From Pseudenterobacter timonensis (GTDB lineage Bacteria; Pseudomonadota; Gammaproteobacteria; Enterobacterales; Enterobacteriaceae): a stretch of 64,000 nt of DNA. The stretch is from NCBI RefSeq assembly GCF_900021175.1, contig NZ_FCOP01000011.1, forward strand, positions 372,001 to 436,000, given 5' to 3'. A program made the translations under genes and the position numbers. Positions 19,598-28,275 of this stretch are shown in pieces. How positions within the stretch are numbered: position 1 is the stretch's first letter; each line of letters begins with the position of its first letter. The notes under the pieces are model-generated. The model saw nothing but the letters and a program-made list of their open reading frames with translations. It was not told the origin of the DNA and made no database searches.

Positions 19598-20386
19598 CTA
19601 CTTTAGCGTGCAGTCGCCACACTGCTGTACGTCCGGCAGGCGGTAGCGCTGGCAGCAGGTACGGCGCACGAGCAGGCCGTCGCGCGGCACCACGGTGCGG
19701 AATAGCGGATTATCGCGCCCGTCAGAGAGCGTGCTGGCGAAAAAGCATGACTGGCGCAGCGCATCGACCGTCTCTTCCCCAACCAGCGACTTCATCTCGT
19801 TCAGATACCAGTGGATAAGATAGCCGGTATTACTCCAGATAAGCTTTCCGTTAATCTCGCCGGTCTCTTCCAGCGCTTTTACCACCGGTATCAGCGCCTG
19901 GGTGACCAGTCTTTCCATGCGTGCCACCGGGGTGGCATTCCTTGCAGAGCTATCTTCATGCAGATCGATCCAGAAACAGGCGGCGCGGCCCGTCTCATGA
20001 AACTCAACGTGGAAGTACTCCGGGGAGAGGTCCAGGGCGATATCCTGAGTCAATTGCGCCAGCATTAATGGCGGCACCATCAGCCCGATATACCACTGTG
20101 CCCAGAGGGAGAGCAGGGGCTTATTTTCGCGCGCAAGGCCGGGCTGGTTGCGATAGATATGGTCAGAGTAGGTGGCGAGCAGGCCCTGCAGCGTTGCAGG
20201 GCGGCGCCATTGCGCCAGCGTCATCGCCTGATGCGGATGCGGCTCGTCCAGCCGGATAAACTCCAGCAGGTGCGCGCGCGTGGCGGCGATAGCCTCCCGC
20301 AGCTCATCCGCCAGCGAGCGATGAGCGTCGCTGACAGGTGTTTGCCAGATTACTGAATCAACGGCAGGTGCGGGACGAATAGCCAT
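19598..20386 (-). CDS. fhuF: Siderophore-iron reductase FhuF
   Basis: The protein has 262 residues. The C-terminus carries the unusual CC-x10-C-x2-C pattern (CCQRY...CGDC) that ligates a [2Fe-2S] cluster, the diagnostic feature of FhuF. The protein reduces Fe(III) in hydroxamate siderophores such as ferrioxamine and coprogen, releasing iron in the cytoplasm. It is transcribed alone from a promoter overlapping a Fur-box-like sequence at 20412-20430. Confidence 0.95.
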   Translation of the reverse strand: MAIRPAPAVDSVIWQTPVSDAHRSLADELREAIAATRAHLLEFIRLDEPHPHQAMTLAQWRRPATLQGLLATYSDHIYRNQPGLARENKPLLSLWAQWYIGLMVPPLMLAQLTQDIALDLSPEYFHVEFHETGRAACFWIDLHEDSSARNATPVARMERLVTQALIPVVKALEETGEINGKLIWSNTGYLIHWYLNEMKSLVGEETVDALRQSCFFASTLSDGRDNPLFRTVVPRDGLLVRRTCCQRYRLPDVQQCGDCTLK

Positions 20387-20411
20387 ATCGGTAGCGGATA
20401 GAAATCTAAAT

Positions 20412-20430
20412 GATAATGATTGCCAATCCT
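20412..20430 (-). promoter_or_regulatory. Putative Fur box upstream of fhuF
   Basis: GATAATGAT at 20412-20420 matches one half of the 19-bp Fur consensus exactly; the other half is degenerate (about 12 of 19 positions overall). It lies 26 bp before the fhuF start, and fhuF is known to be iron-repressed in E. coli. Confidence 0.65.
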
Positions 20431-20480
20431 AACTATAGATAAAACCGATCGCAAGCCTTTTGTCTGCCGCAGAGCGGGGG

Positions 20481-21545
20481 TTATATCGCCTGTAGCTCGC
20501 GGCTTAAGAAAATATTGTTACGCCCGCGGTGTTTGGCCTCATAGAGCGCTTTATCCGCCTTTTCAATCGCGCTATCCGTATTTTCGGTATCGAAAATACC
20601 CATCCCGATACTAACGGTAATGGTAGTGGAGGTGCTCTCATTCAGGCTGTGCGGTATTTTCAGATCGATAATCTGCTGGCGGATACGCTCCGCCGTCTGG
20701 CGCGCCTGATCGCGCGTGAGGCTGGTGAGCAGCACCAGAAACTCCTCCCCGCCAAAGCGCGCAACGATATCGCGTGAACGCACCGTATCACGAATGGCGG
20801 CCGAGACGCGGGTCAGCGCCTGGTCGCCCATCATATGGCCGTAGCGATCGTTATAGGCTTTAAAATGGTCGATATCCAGCAGCAGAATAAAATGTTCATG
20901 GTGCTCCGCCGCCGGCAGGTTCTCAATGCGATTTTGCAGCCCGCGCCGGTTATAAACGCCGGTTAAAGGGTCGATCATGCTGAGATCGGTCAGCGTTTCG
21001 CGCTCCTCCAGCAGCTGGTAAAGCAGCTGTTGGGCAAACCTGTCGTTACGCTTCTGGATCACCTGATGGATGGCTATCGCCGCCAGGGGGAGGGCAAACG
21101 AGTAGAATATACGCGGCCAGTGCTCATGGCTGCTCAGGCCGATACAGACCAGAAAGGCGGGTAACGAGTGCAGGGTGAACGCTTTGATATCGGTGGCAAA
21201 GGCCAGGGCGCCGATAAAAATGACGCTTACAAAAGCGAGCAGCAGCCAGGTGAAAGGATCATAGGTTACCTGTCTGGTTTTAATGACGATATGCCAGGCC
21301 CAGAGACTGCCAAAGAGCAGCGAGGTAAGCGGGATATTGATTTTGTGCGTTTCAAATTTCCAGTGCCAGAGCAGCAGCGCCAGGCTCAGGAGGAAGATGA
21401 CGACCACAGGAAATGTCAGCGCGCTAACGTAATAGAGCGGACTAAAGATACTAAACAGTGCGGAAAAGGCATTAAGTAACAGAAATAAGCGCAGGGAGAA
21501 CTGATATTTTTTATGGCGTAGCGCATGCCAGGATTGTGCTGTCAT
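20481..21545 (-). CDS. GGDEF-domain diguanylate cyclase with membrane sensor
   Basis: The protein has 354 residues. The N-terminal half (about 15-165) contains some six hydrophobic helices. A GGDEF domain follows from about residue 190, with IDPLTGVYNRRGL, the metal/substrate segment LLDIDHFKAYNDRYGHMMGD and the active-site signature RFGGEEF. No EAL domain is present. It should synthesise cyclic di-GMP at the membrane, influencing motility and biofilm. The RxxD inhibitory-site sequence expected about five residues before GGEEF appears as RSRDIVARFGGEEF, so product inhibition is likely retained. It is inserted between the iron-regulated genes fhuF and yjjZ. Confidence 0.9.
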   Translation of the reverse strand: MTAQSWHALRHKKYQFSLRLFLLLNAFSALFSIFSPLYYVSALTFPVVVIFLLSLALLLWHWKFETHKINIPLTSLLFGSLWAWHIVIKTRQVTYDPFTWLLLAFVSVIFIGALAFATDIKAFTLHSLPAFLVCIGLSSHEHWPRIFYSFALPLAAIAIHQVIQKRNDRFAQQLLYQLLEERETLTDLSMIDPLTGVYNRRGLQNRIENLPAAEHHEHFILLLDIDHFKAYNDRYGHMMGDQALTRVSAAIRDTVRSRDIVARFGGEEFLVLLTSLTRDQARQTAERIRQQIIDLKIPHSLNESTSTTITVSIGMGIFDTENTDSAIEKADKALYEAKHRGRNNIFLSRELQAI

Positions 21546-21762
21546 TTTCGTGGTTTTATCTGAATACGTAATAATATCAAAAAGTTGCCGCCAACGTACA
21601 ACAAGTGCCCTTAAAAAGGCAGAGCTAAAGTATCAGGAAAAAACGAGTTTTAGTTAACAGTTGCACAATTTATCACCTTACAGAATGAATGTCATTAAGT
21701 GAGGCTGAAAAGCGCAAAGAAAGGGACGTGGGGAGGCTGACAAACGAGAAATAGTATCATAT

Positions 21763-21781
21763 GATAGTGGTTATCATTATC
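21763..21781 (+). promoter_or_regulatory. Fur box upstream of yjjZ
   Basis: The 19-bp sequence GATAGTGGTTATCATTATC differs from the Fur consensus at three positions. It lies 18 bp before the yjjZ start. An upstream in-frame ATG at 21761 falls within the box and is therefore unlikely to be used. Confidence 0.8.
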
Positions 21782-21799
21782 GTTATGACGGGTGAAACC

Positions 21800-22030
21800 A
21801 TGTTAAGCAGAGCGCTGGGCAGCGGCTGGGGCATACTTCTGCCGGGAGTGATTCTCGTCGCGCTGGCCTGTATCGATCTCTCAACCGATATCTGGAAGGC
21901 AATCATTGTCACGGGTCTGCTGGCCACGTCGGGCATGATCTGGCACAAACAGTTGCGTCACTTTGTTCTGCTGCCATCGTGCGTGGTGCTGATTAGCGGA
22001 ATGCTGCTGATAATAATGAGTATGAAATAA
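21800..22030 (+). CDS. yjjZ: DUF1435 small membrane protein YjjZ
   Basis: From the ATG giving MLSRALGSGWGILLPG the product has 76 residues with two or three hydrophobic helices and the conserved LRHFVLLPSCVVLISG segment. It matches the position and type of E. coli YjjZ (DUF1435), whose function is unknown but which is Fur-regulated. The Fur box directly upstream supports iron-responsive expression. The longer reading from 21761 would place its start inside the operator. Confidence 0.82.
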   Translation: MLSRALGSGWGILLPGVILVALACIDLSTDIWKAIIVTGLLATSGMIWHKQLRHFVLLPSCVVLISGMLLIIMSMK

Positions 22031-22067
22031 CGGGGAAGAGAGAAGCATCAGAAGGGGGCAAGATAAT

Positions 22068-22154
22068 TGGTGCGAGGGGGGGGACTTGAACCCCCACGTC
22101 CGTAAGGACACTAACACCTGAAGCTAGCGCGTCTACCAATTCCGCCACCTTCGC
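22068..22154 (-). tRNA. tRNA-Leu (anticodon CAG), third copy
   Basis: This 87-nt gene reads on the minus strand from GCGAAGGTGGCGG to an encoded CCA end. It has a class II long variable arm, as in leucine tRNAs, and the anticodon CAG within CTTCAGGTG. It is the promoter-distal member of a three-gene array corresponding to E. coli leuQPV. Confidence 0.97.
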
Positions 22155-22185
22155 ACAGTTATCTTACTTTTTGATATCGCCTCGT

Positions 22186-22272
22186 TGGTGCGAGGGGGGG
22201 GACTTGAACCCCCACGTCCGTAAGAACACTAACACCTGAAGCTAGCGCGTCTACCAATTCCGCCACCTTCGC
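22186..22272 (-). tRNA. tRNA-Leu (anticodon CAG), second copy
   Basis: This is an 87-nt gene identical to its neighbours except for one base. In the variable-arm stem GUCC becomes GUUC, which still pairs with GGAC through a U-G wobble. CCA is encoded. It lies 31 bp from the preceding copy. Confidence 0.97.
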
Positions 22273-22299
22273 CCAGTGCGAGCAATATCAACGTGGTTT

Positions 22300-22386
22300 T
22301 GGTGCGAGGGGGGGGACTTGAACCCCCACGTCCGTAAGGACACTAACACCTGAAGCTAGCGCGTCTACCAATTCCGCCACCTTCGC
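22300..22386 (-). tRNA. tRNA-Leu (anticodon CAG), first copy
   Basis: This 87-nt leucine tRNA gene has anticodon CAG and encoded CCA and is identical to the third copy. It is the promoter-proximal gene of the array, 41 bp downstream of the -10 element at 22428-22433. Confidence 0.97.
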
Positions 22387-22427
22387 ATACCATCGACACT
22401 TAAAAAGTATCGTTACCACGGAGGCGC

Positions 22428-22455
22428 ATTCTAGTGGTTTTCAGCTTTACGTCAA
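22428..22455 (-). promoter_or_regulatory. Stable-RNA promoter of the leucine tRNA array
   Basis: On the minus strand TTGACG (22450-22455) is followed after 16 bp by TAGAAT (22428-22433) and then a GC-rich GCGCC discriminator. This is the expected layout of a stringently controlled sigma-70 tRNA promoter. Confidence 0.75.
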
Positions 22456-22497
22456 CAGAAAAATGCGCACACTGTTTTGATTGCTGCAAAAATGGCC

Positions 22498-22533
22498 GCA
22501 GGCCAGATGGCGACTACGCCTTATCCGGCCTGC
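22498..22533. repeat. REP-type palindromic element downstream of rsmC
   Basis: The palindrome begins GCAGGCCAGATGGCG and ends CCTTATCCGGCCTGC, forming a long imperfect hairpin of the same REP family seen elsewhere in the window. It lies 6 bp past the rsmC stop and probably stabilises that transcript. Confidence 0.8.
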
Positions 22534-22538
22534 AAGGG

Positions 22539-23570
22539 TCAGGCTTTCTTCGCCTGACGCGTCATCACGGTGCGGTACACCTTGAAACGCCCGGTCTGCG
22601 CGATCACCTCGTGGAAGCCGAAAGTCTCATCCAGCACTTTCGGATAGGGCAGGAAGGCGTTAGCGACAATGCGCAGCTCGCCGCCGCTGTTCAGATGGCG
22701 CACCGCACCGCGGATCAGGGTTTGCGCCGCCTCAAGGCTGGTCTCCATGCCGTCGTGGAAAGGCGGGTTGGATATGATCATATCGAACCGCCCGTTCACC
22801 TCGGAAAAGACGTTGCTGGCAAACACCTCGCCCTCAAACCCGTTGGCGGCGAGGGTCGCACGACTGGCCTCTACCGCCGCGGCGCTGACGTCACAAAGCG
22901 TCAGGCGCACCTTCGGCGAGTGGCTGGCTAATACGGCAGAGAGCACGCCCGCGCCGCAGCCGACATCCAGAATTTTGCCTTTGGTGTGCGGCGTCAGAGT
23001 GGAGAGCAGCAGCTGGCTGCCCACGTCCAGCCCGTCGCGGCTAAAGACGCCCGGCAGCGTTTTGATGGTCAGGCCATTAAGAGCGTATTCGCCCCACTGT
23101 TTTTCTGCGTCAAAGGTGGCCTGTTTTTCCAGCCGACCGTGATAAAGCCCGCAGCGGCGCGCGCTGTCGATCTTATTCAGCGGGGCCAGCTCTGCCAGCA
23201 TCTGCTCGGCGCTGCGCACGCCGCTGCGGTTTTCACCCACCACAAAGATGTCGGTACCCACCGGCAGCAGAGAAAGCAGGTTCATCAGCTGGAACTGCGC
23301 TTCCGGTTTGTTCTTCGGCCAGTAGTAGATCAGCGTATCGCAGTCGGCTACGTCGTTCTCCTCCGCCACCAGGCTAAAACGCGCGTTTTCGCCCATCTGG
23401 CGGCTTAATACCTGCCAGTGGTGGTAAAACTGCGTGTGGGCGCGGCGGGCGGCGCAGTCGAAACGCGCGGGCAGGTCATCCTGCATATCTCCGGCAAACA
23501 GAATACGGCTTTGTTCGAAATCATCACTGTGACGCAGCAAGACTTCACTTGCCGGGGTAAATGCAGACAT
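22539..23570 (-). CDS. rsmC: 16S rRNA (guanine1207-N2)-methyltransferase
   Basis: The protein has 343 residues, the E. coli RsmC length, with two methyltransferase-like domains. The C-terminal catalytic half carries SAM motif [12 protein letters not shown] (201-211) and the amino-methyltransferase motif NPPF (268-271). The N-terminal half is the degenerate duplicated domain that helps folding and RNA binding. It methylates G1207 of 16S rRNA in the assembled 30S subunit. It diverges from holD. Confidence 0.97.
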   Translation of the reverse strand: MSAFTPASEVLLRHSDDFEQSRILFAGDMQDDLPARFDCAARRAHTQFYHHWQVLSRQMGENARFSLVAEENDVADCDTLIYYWPKNKPEAQFQLMNLLSLLPVGTDIFVVGENRSGVRSAEQMLAELAPLNKIDSARRCGLYHGRLEKQATFDAEKQWGEYALNGLTIKTLPGVFSRDGLDVGSQLLLSTLTPHTKGKILDVGCGAGVLSAVLASHSPKVRLTLCDVSAAAVEASRATLAANGFEGEVFASNVFSEVNGRFDMIISNPPFHDGMETSLEAAQTLIRGAVRHLNSGGELRIVANAFLPYPKVLDETFGFHEVIAQTGRFKVYRTVMTRQAKKA

Positions 23571-23672
23571 GAAAGGTTCCTCAATTAACTCAGGCGGCGA
23601 TTATAGTAGTTTGTTGGCGCAGATACGACGAATTTGCTATATTTGCGCCCCTGACAGACAGGAGTTTTCGCT

Positions 23673-24086
23673 ATGACATCCCGACGAGACTGGCAGCTTC
23701 AGCAGCTGGGCATCACCCAGTGGGCCCTGCGCCGCCCGGCGGCATTGCAGGGCGAAATCGCCATCTCCCTTCCCGCGCATATTCAGTTAGTGATGGTGGC
23801 GCAGACGCTGCCCGCGCTTGACGATCCGTTGATTGGTGACGTGCTTAATGCGTTGCACCTGAGCCCCGATCGGGTGATGGCGCTCACACCCGACCGCGTT
23901 GCCATGCTGCCGCCTGAGAGCCGCTGCAACAGCTGGCGTCTGGACGTGAACGACGAGATCGCCCTTGAAGGCGGCCAGCTTTGCTCGCCGGCGCTGGAAG
24001 AACTCAAAGCAAACCCAACGGCGCGCCGCGCGCTCTGGCAACAAATCTGCGAACATGAACACGATTTCTTCCCTCACGACCTCTGA
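23673..24086 (+). CDS. holD: DNA polymerase III psi subunit
   Basis: The protein has 137 residues, starting TSRRDWQLQQLGITQWALRRP, the chi- and clamp-loader-binding N-terminal segment conserved in HolD. The C-terminus [20 protein letters not shown] also matches. Psi links the chi-SSB contact to the clamp loader in the replisome. A CAGGAG ribosome site precedes the start. The next gene, rimI, begins 32 bp inside the 3' end. Confidence 0.95.
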   Translation: MTSRRDWQLQQLGITQWALRRPAALQGEIAISLPAHIQLVMVAQTLPALDDPLIGDVLNALHLSPDRVMALTPDRVAMLPPESRCNSWRLDVNDEIALEGGQLCSPALEELKANPTARRALWQQICEHEHDFFPHDL

Positions 24087-24498
24087 TCTTGCCAGCGCGT
24101 ATCAGATTGAGGCCCGCGCCCACGCCTTTCCGTGGAGCGAAAAGACCTTTGCCAGCAACCAGGGTGAACGCTATCTCAACTACCGTCTGGATGTGGATGG
24201 CGTCATGGCGGCGTTTGCCATTACCCAGGTGGTGCTGGATGAAGCGACGCTGTTTAACATCGCGGTGGATCCCGCATTTCAGCGCCGGGGGCTGGGAAGG
24301 GCGTTGCTCGATCACCTGATAGGCGAGCTGGAAGCGCGAGATGTGATGACGCTGTGGCTGGAAGTTCGCGCTTCTAACGCGGCCGCCATCGCGCTTTATG
24401 AAAGCCTGGGATTTAACGAGGCGACCATCCGTCGTAACTATTATCCCACCGCCGAAGGACGTGAGGACGCCATTATCATGGCGCTGCCGCTTGGATAA
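24055..24498 (+). CDS. rimI: Ribosomal protein bS18-alanine N-acetyltransferase
   Basis: From the ATG giving [19 protein letters not shown] the protein has 147 residues. It is a GNAT acetyltransferase with the acetyl-CoA pyrophosphate loop [13 protein letters not shown] and the C-terminal [15 protein letters not shown]. It acetylates the N-terminal alanine of ribosomal protein S18. Overlap with holD is 32 bp, similar to E. coli, so this start is preferred over longer readings that would overlap more. Confidence 0.95.
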   Translation: MNTISSLTTSDLASAYQIEARAHAFPWSEKTFASNQGERYLNYRLDVDGVMAAFAITQVVLDEATLFNIAVDPAFQRRGLGRALLDHLIGELEARDVMTLWLEVRASNAAAIALYESLGFNEATIRRNYYPTAEGREDAIIMALPLG

Positions 24499-24515
24499 CG
24501 AAGAAGGTTGTAATG

Positions 24516-25193
24516 ATGAAATGGGACTGGATTTTCTTTGACGCCGACGAAACGCTCTTTACCTTCGATTCGTTTGGCGGCCTGCAGCGGATGTTTTTAG
24601 ACTATAGCGTCACCTTTACCGCGGAAGATTTTCAGGACTACCAGGCGGTGAATAAGCCGCTATGGGTGGATTACCAGAACGGGGCGATCACCGCCTTACA
24701 GCTTCAGCACCAGCGTTTTGAAAGCTGGGCGGAGCGGCTGAAGGTGTCGCCGGGCGCGCTTAACGACTCCTTTCTCAACGCCATGGCGGAAATCTGTGCT
24801 CCCTTGCCAGGCGCGGAGTCGCTGCTCAATTCACTGAAAGGAAAAGTGAAGATGGGCATCATCACCAACGGTTTTACCGCGCTACAGCAGATTCGTCTTG
24901 AGCGTACCGGCCTTCGCGACTATTTTGATGCTTTAGTGATCTCTGAACAGGTGGGTGTGCCCAAGCCCGATCCGCGTATTTTTGATTATGCGCTGGCGCA
25001 GGCGGGCCATCCCGATCGCGAACGGGTGCTGATGGTGGGCGATACCGCCGAGTCAGATATTCTGGGCGGCATGAATGCCGGGCTCGCCACCTGCTGGCTG
25101 AACGCCCACCAGCGCGCGCTGCCGGAGCATATTCATCCTACCTGGACCGTAACGTCATTAAGCGAGCTGGAGCAACTCCTGTGTAAACATTGA
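24516..25193 (+). CDS. yjjG: HAD-superfamily (d)UMP/dTMP 5'-nucleotidase YjjG
   Basis: The protein has 225 residues with the HAD nucleophile motif DADET (Asp9, Asp11), motif II ITNG, motif III lysine in VPKPDP and motif [11 protein letters not shown]. coli YjjG dephosphorylates pyrimidine nucleotides, including non-canonical ones, acting as a house-cleaning enzyme. Two ATGs in tandem (24513 and 24516) follow an AAGAAGG site; the second matches the E. coli protein length. It lies 17 bp after rimI. Confidence 0.95.
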   Translation: MKWDWIFFDADETLFTFDSFGGLQRMFLDYSVTFTAEDFQDYQAVNKPLWVDYQNGAITALQLQHQRFESWAERLKVSPGALNDSFLNAMAEICAPLPGAESLLNSLKGKVKMGIITNGFTALQQIRLERTGLRDYFDALVISEQVGVPKPDPRIFDYALAQAGHPDRERVLMVGDTAESDILGGMNAGLATCWLNAHQRALPEHIHPTWTVTSLSELEQLLCKH

Positions 25194-25285
25194 TTGTCTG
25201 CCCCCCGTTGATGGGTAAAATAGCCGCATTTCTCCCGTTCCATAATGCGCGGCCTGCTGTCGCGCTGATATAAGAAGATTTGATT

Positions 25286-26875
25286 ATGACGTTGTCTCCT
25301 TATCTGCAAGAGGTGGCCAAGCGCCGTACTTTTGCCATTATCTCTCACCCGGACGCCGGTAAAACGACCATCACTGAAAAAGTGCTGCTGTTCGGACAGG
25401 CGATCCAGACTGCCGGTACGGTAAAAGGCCGTGGCTCCAGCCAGCACGCGAAATCGGACTGGATGGAGATGGAAAAGCAGCGTGGGATCTCCATTACCAC
25501 CTCCGTGATGCAGTTCCCCTATCATGACTGCCTGGTCAACCTGCTGGACACCCCGGGGCACGAGGACTTCTCCGAAGATACCTACCGTACCCTGACGGCG
25601 GTGGACTGCTGCCTGATGGTGATCGACGCCGCGAAAGGTGTTGAAGATCGTACCCGTAAGCTGATGGAAGTGACCCGTCTGCGCGATACGCCGATCCTCA
25701 CCTTTATGAACAAACTCGACCGTGACATCCGCGATCCGATGGAGCTGATGGATGAAGTGGAGAACGAGCTGAAGATCGCCTGTGCCCCTATCACCTGGCC
25801 TATCGGCTGCGGCAAGCTGTTTAAAGGGGTTTACCACCTCTATAAAGATGAAACCTATCTCTATCAGACCGGTAAAGGGCACACCATTCAGGAAGTGCGT
25901 ATCGTTAAGGGGCTGGATAACCCGGAACTGGACGCCGCCGTGGGCGAGGATCTGGCGGCGCAGCTGCGCGACGAGCTGGAGCTGGTGCAGGGTGCGTCTC
26001 ACGAGTTCGATAAGGAACTCTTCCTGAGCGGCGAGATCACCCCGGTCTTCTTCGGTACCGCGCTGGGTAACTTCGGCGTGGATCATATGCTGGACGGGCT
26101 GGTGGAGTGGGCGCCGCAGCCGATGCCGCGCAAAACCGATACCCGCGAAGTGGAAGCCAAAGAAGAGAAGTTCACCGGCTTCGTCTTTAAAATTCAGGCC
26201 AACATGGATCCGAAACACCGCGACCGCGTGGCCTTTATGCGCGTCGTCTCCGGCAAGTATGAAAAAGGAATGAAGCTGCGCCAGGTGCGTATCGGCAAAG
26301 ATGTCGTCATCTCCGACGCGCTGACCTTTATGGCGGGCGATCGTTCGCACGTTGAAGAAGCCTATCCGGGTGACATTATTGGTCTGCATAACCACGGCAC
26401 CATCCAGATTGGCGATACCTTCACTCAGGGCGAAATGATGAAGTTCACCGGCATTCCGAACTTTGCGCCGGAGCTGTTCCGCCGTATTCGCCTGAAAGAT
26501 CCGCTGAAACAGAAACAGCTGCTCAAGGGGCTGGTGCAGCTCTCCGAAGAGGGGGCTGTACAGGTGTTCCGTCCCATCGCCAATAACGATCTGATTGTCG
26601 GCGCGGTTGGTGTGCTGCAGTTTGACGTGGTGGTGGCGCGCCTGAAGAGCGAATATAACGTCGAGGCGATTTACGAATCGGTCAACGTGGCGACGGCTCG
26701 CTGGGTCGAGTGCAGCGACGTGAAGAAGTTCGAAGAGTTCAAGCGCAAGAACGAAGTGCAGCTGGCGCTGGACGGTGGCGATAACCTTACCTATATCGCT
26801 CCGACCATGGTCAACCTGAACCTGACGCAGGAACGTTATCCTGACGTGCAGTTCCGTAAAACCCGCGAGCATTAA
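25286..26875 (+). CDS. prfC: Peptide chain release factor 3
   Basis: The protein has 529 residues, identical in length to E. coli RF3. It is a translational GTPase with G1 SHPDAGKTT (20-28), switch [11 protein letters not shown]4 NKLD and the domain II/III region ending [13 protein letters not shown]. It recycles RF1 and RF2 after termination. The ATG at 25286 follows an AAGAAG ribosome site; a TTG two codons earlier is open but unlikely. A strong terminator follows at 26886. Confidence 0.97.
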   Translation: MTLSPYLQEVAKRRTFAIISHPDAGKTTITEKVLLFGQAIQTAGTVKGRGSSQHAKSDWMEMEKQRGISITTSVMQFPYHDCLVNLLDTPGHEDFSEDTYRTLTAVDCCLMVIDAAKGVEDRTRKLMEVTRLRDTPILTFMNKLDRDIRDPMELMDEVENELKIACAPITWPIGCGKLFKGVYHLYKDETYLYQTGKGHTIQEVRIVKGLDNPELDAAVGEDLAAQLRDELELVQGASHEFDKELFLSGEITPVFFGTALGNFGVDHMLDGLVEWAPQPMPRKTDTREVEAKEEKFTGFVFKIQANMDPKHRDRVAFMRVVSGKYEKGMKLRQVRIGKDVVISDALTFMAGDRSHVEEAYPGDIIGLHNHGTIQIGDTFTQGEMMKFTGIPNFAPELFRRIRLKDPLKQKQLLKGLVQLSEEGAVQVFRPIANNDLIVGAVGVLQFDVVVARLKSEYNVEAIYESVNVATARWVECSDVKKFEEFKRKNEVQLALDGGDNLTYIAPTMVNLNLTQERYPDVQFRKTREH

Positions 26876-27181
26876 TCCCTTCTCAGAGCACGGCAGACGC
26901 CGTGCTCCTCTTATTTCCCTGCCTTTTTAGTCCCTTGCGGAATGTTCTTAAATCATCCTCTTTTTTTTATTATTGCGCGTTTTTTAAACGATTCGCCCTG
27001 CGGCTTCGTAATTGTGATCTATATTTAACTCAGTGTTTAACACCGGGTACGGATGAAAGTCCTGTTCAATGCGTGTTGAAACAACGCTCATCCCGACTGT
27101 GTGTTTATTCGCAAGATTAAAAACTAGTTTGAAGGGAAGTTTTCTCGCTCAAATAATGGGCAAACTGACAGGAATATATCG
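26876..27181 (+). promoter_or_regulatory. prfC-osmY intergenic region with probable sigma-S promoter
   Basis: After the prfC terminator this 306-bp gap contains TGTGATCTATATTTAA around 27013-27028, which matches the E. coli osmY promoter core. CTATATT at 27019-27025 is a sigma-S-type -10 element preceded by a C. A TGTGA half site suggests CRP binding. The remaining sequence is AT-rich at 26940-26990 and has no ORF I can support. Confidence 0.6.
26886..26907 (+). terminator. Terminator of prfC
   Basis: A 9-bp perfect stem (GAGCACGGC / GCCGTGCTC) with an AGAC loop is followed by the pyrimidine-rich CTCTTATTT tail, eleven bases after the prfC stop codon. Confidence 0.85.
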
Positions 27182-27805
27182 ATGAATATGACAAGACTGA
27201 AGATTTCTAAAACTCTGCTGGCTGTCGCTTTAGGCGGCGCTCTGGTAAGCGGTTCCGCGCTGGCGGAAACCTCCGCTACAGATAAAGCGCAATCCACCGC
27301 CGACACGGCAGGGCAGAAAATCGATAGCTCTATGAATAAAGTCGGTGATTTCATGGATGACAGCTCTATCACAGCAAAAGTGAAAGCGGCTCTGGTGGAT
27401 GATGAAAACATCAAGAGCACCGATATTTCCGTTAAAACTGAGAAAAACGTCGTAACCCTGAGCGGCTTTGTAGAGAGCCAGGCGCAGGCGGAACAGGCGG
27501 TTAAAGTCGCGAAAGGCGTTGAGGGTGTAACCTCAGTCAGCGACAAGCTGCACGTTCGCGACGGCAAAGATAAAGACCAGTCGGTGAAAGGTTATGCCGG
27601 TGATGCGGCTACAACCAGCGAAATCAAAGCTAAACTATTAGCAGATGACATCGTACCGTCACGTAAGGTGAAAGTGGAAACGACCGATGGCGTCGTGCAG
27701 CTTTCCGGTACGGTAGATTCTCAGGCGCAGATTGATCGCGCAGAAAGTGTTGCCAAGGCCGTTGATGGCGTGAAAAGCGTTAAAAACGATCTGAAAACGA
27801 AGTAA
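27182..27805 (+). CDS. osmY: Osmotically inducible periplasmic protein OsmY
   Basis: The protein has 207 residues. A signal peptide ends with SGSALA, giving a mature protein of about 179 residues. Two BON domains follow (about 59-128 and 138-206), each with the [14 protein letters not shown] and GVxSVxxxL motifs. The product acts in the periplasm in the osmotic and stationary-phase response and as a chaperone-like protein. It is slightly longer than E. coli OsmY because of extra residues after the signal peptide and between the BON domains. The upstream promoter core matches sigma-S control. Confidence 0.96.
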   Translation: MNMTRLKISKTLLAVALGGALVSGSALAETSATDKAQSTADTAGQKIDSSMNKVGDFMDDSSITAKVKAALVDDENIKSTDISVKTEKNVVTLSGFVESQAQAEQAVKVAKGVEGVTSVSDKLHVRDGKDKDQSVKGYAGDAATTSEIKAKLLADDIVPSRKVKVETTDGVVQLSGTVDSQAQIDRAESVAKAVDGVKSVKNDLKTK

Positions 27806-27818
27806 GCGTACCAATCGT

Positions 27819-27840
27819 CCTTCTGGCTTCGGCCAGAAGG
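27819..27840 (+). terminator. Hairpin downstream of osmY
   Basis: A 9-bp perfect stem CCTTCTGGC / GCCAGAAGG is closed by the extra-stable TTCG tetraloop, 14 bp after the osmY stop. No U-tract follows, so it may stabilise or process the transcript rather than act alone as an intrinsic terminator. Confidence 0.65.
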
Positions 27841-27987
27841 CGACAGAAAAAAGAAATACACCTGGAAATACGCCGGTGAGCAACGTGAGCGCTCACTTAT
27901 GTTCGCAATGATTCACGTTGTCGAAAAACAGCCTGAACGCTGATGAGCATAAAGCGGCCGACATTAACTATGGTAAAGGAGAGTTCT

Positions 27988-28149
27988 ATGTTTCGTTGGG
28001 GCATTATATTTCTGGTTATCGCGTTAATTGCCGCCGCTCTGGGCTTTGGTGGTCTGGCTGGTACTGCCGCCTGGGCTGCGAAAATTGTCTTTGTGGTCGG
28101 TATTATCCTGTTCCTGGTCAGCCTGTTTACAGGTCGACGCCGTCCATAG
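27988..28149 (+). CDS. ytjA: DUF1328 small inner-membrane protein YtjA
   Basis: The protein has 53 residues starting [20 protein letters not shown]. It has two transmembrane helices separated by GTAAWAAK and ends with the basic tail GRRRP. It is nearly identical to E. coli YtjA, of unknown function. AAAGGAGAG stands 5 bp ahead of the ATG, which decides this start over longer in-frame readings. It lies between osmY and yjjU. Confidence 0.93.
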   Translation: MFRWGIIFLVIALIAAALGFGGLAGTAAWAAKIVFVVGIILFLVSLFTGRRRP

Positions 28150-28275
28150 CCCATTAAAGGCAGCAAAATTTGCATGTAATTCGAAGCCAGTCTTAATGAC
28201 TGGCTTTTGCAGTTTTCGTCACCGATAAATTGCGTTAGGTTGGTGGCTTCCAACGATAAAAACAGGAAAGCAGAG

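Noticed and set aside
21761..21799. Upstream extension of yjjZ to the ATG at 21761
   Set aside because: That start would lie in the Fur box and add a non-conserved hydrophobic stretch; the ATG at 21800 fits the family.
22068..22386. tRNA-Leu array considered as an integrative-element attachment site
   Set aside because: No integrase, direct repeat of the tRNA 3' end beyond the three genes themselves, or phage gene is present on either side.
25133..26872. Long minus-strand open frame (579 codons) opposite prfC
   Set aside because: It is antisense to a fully matching RF3 gene, has no recognisable domain and reflects codon bias of the true gene.
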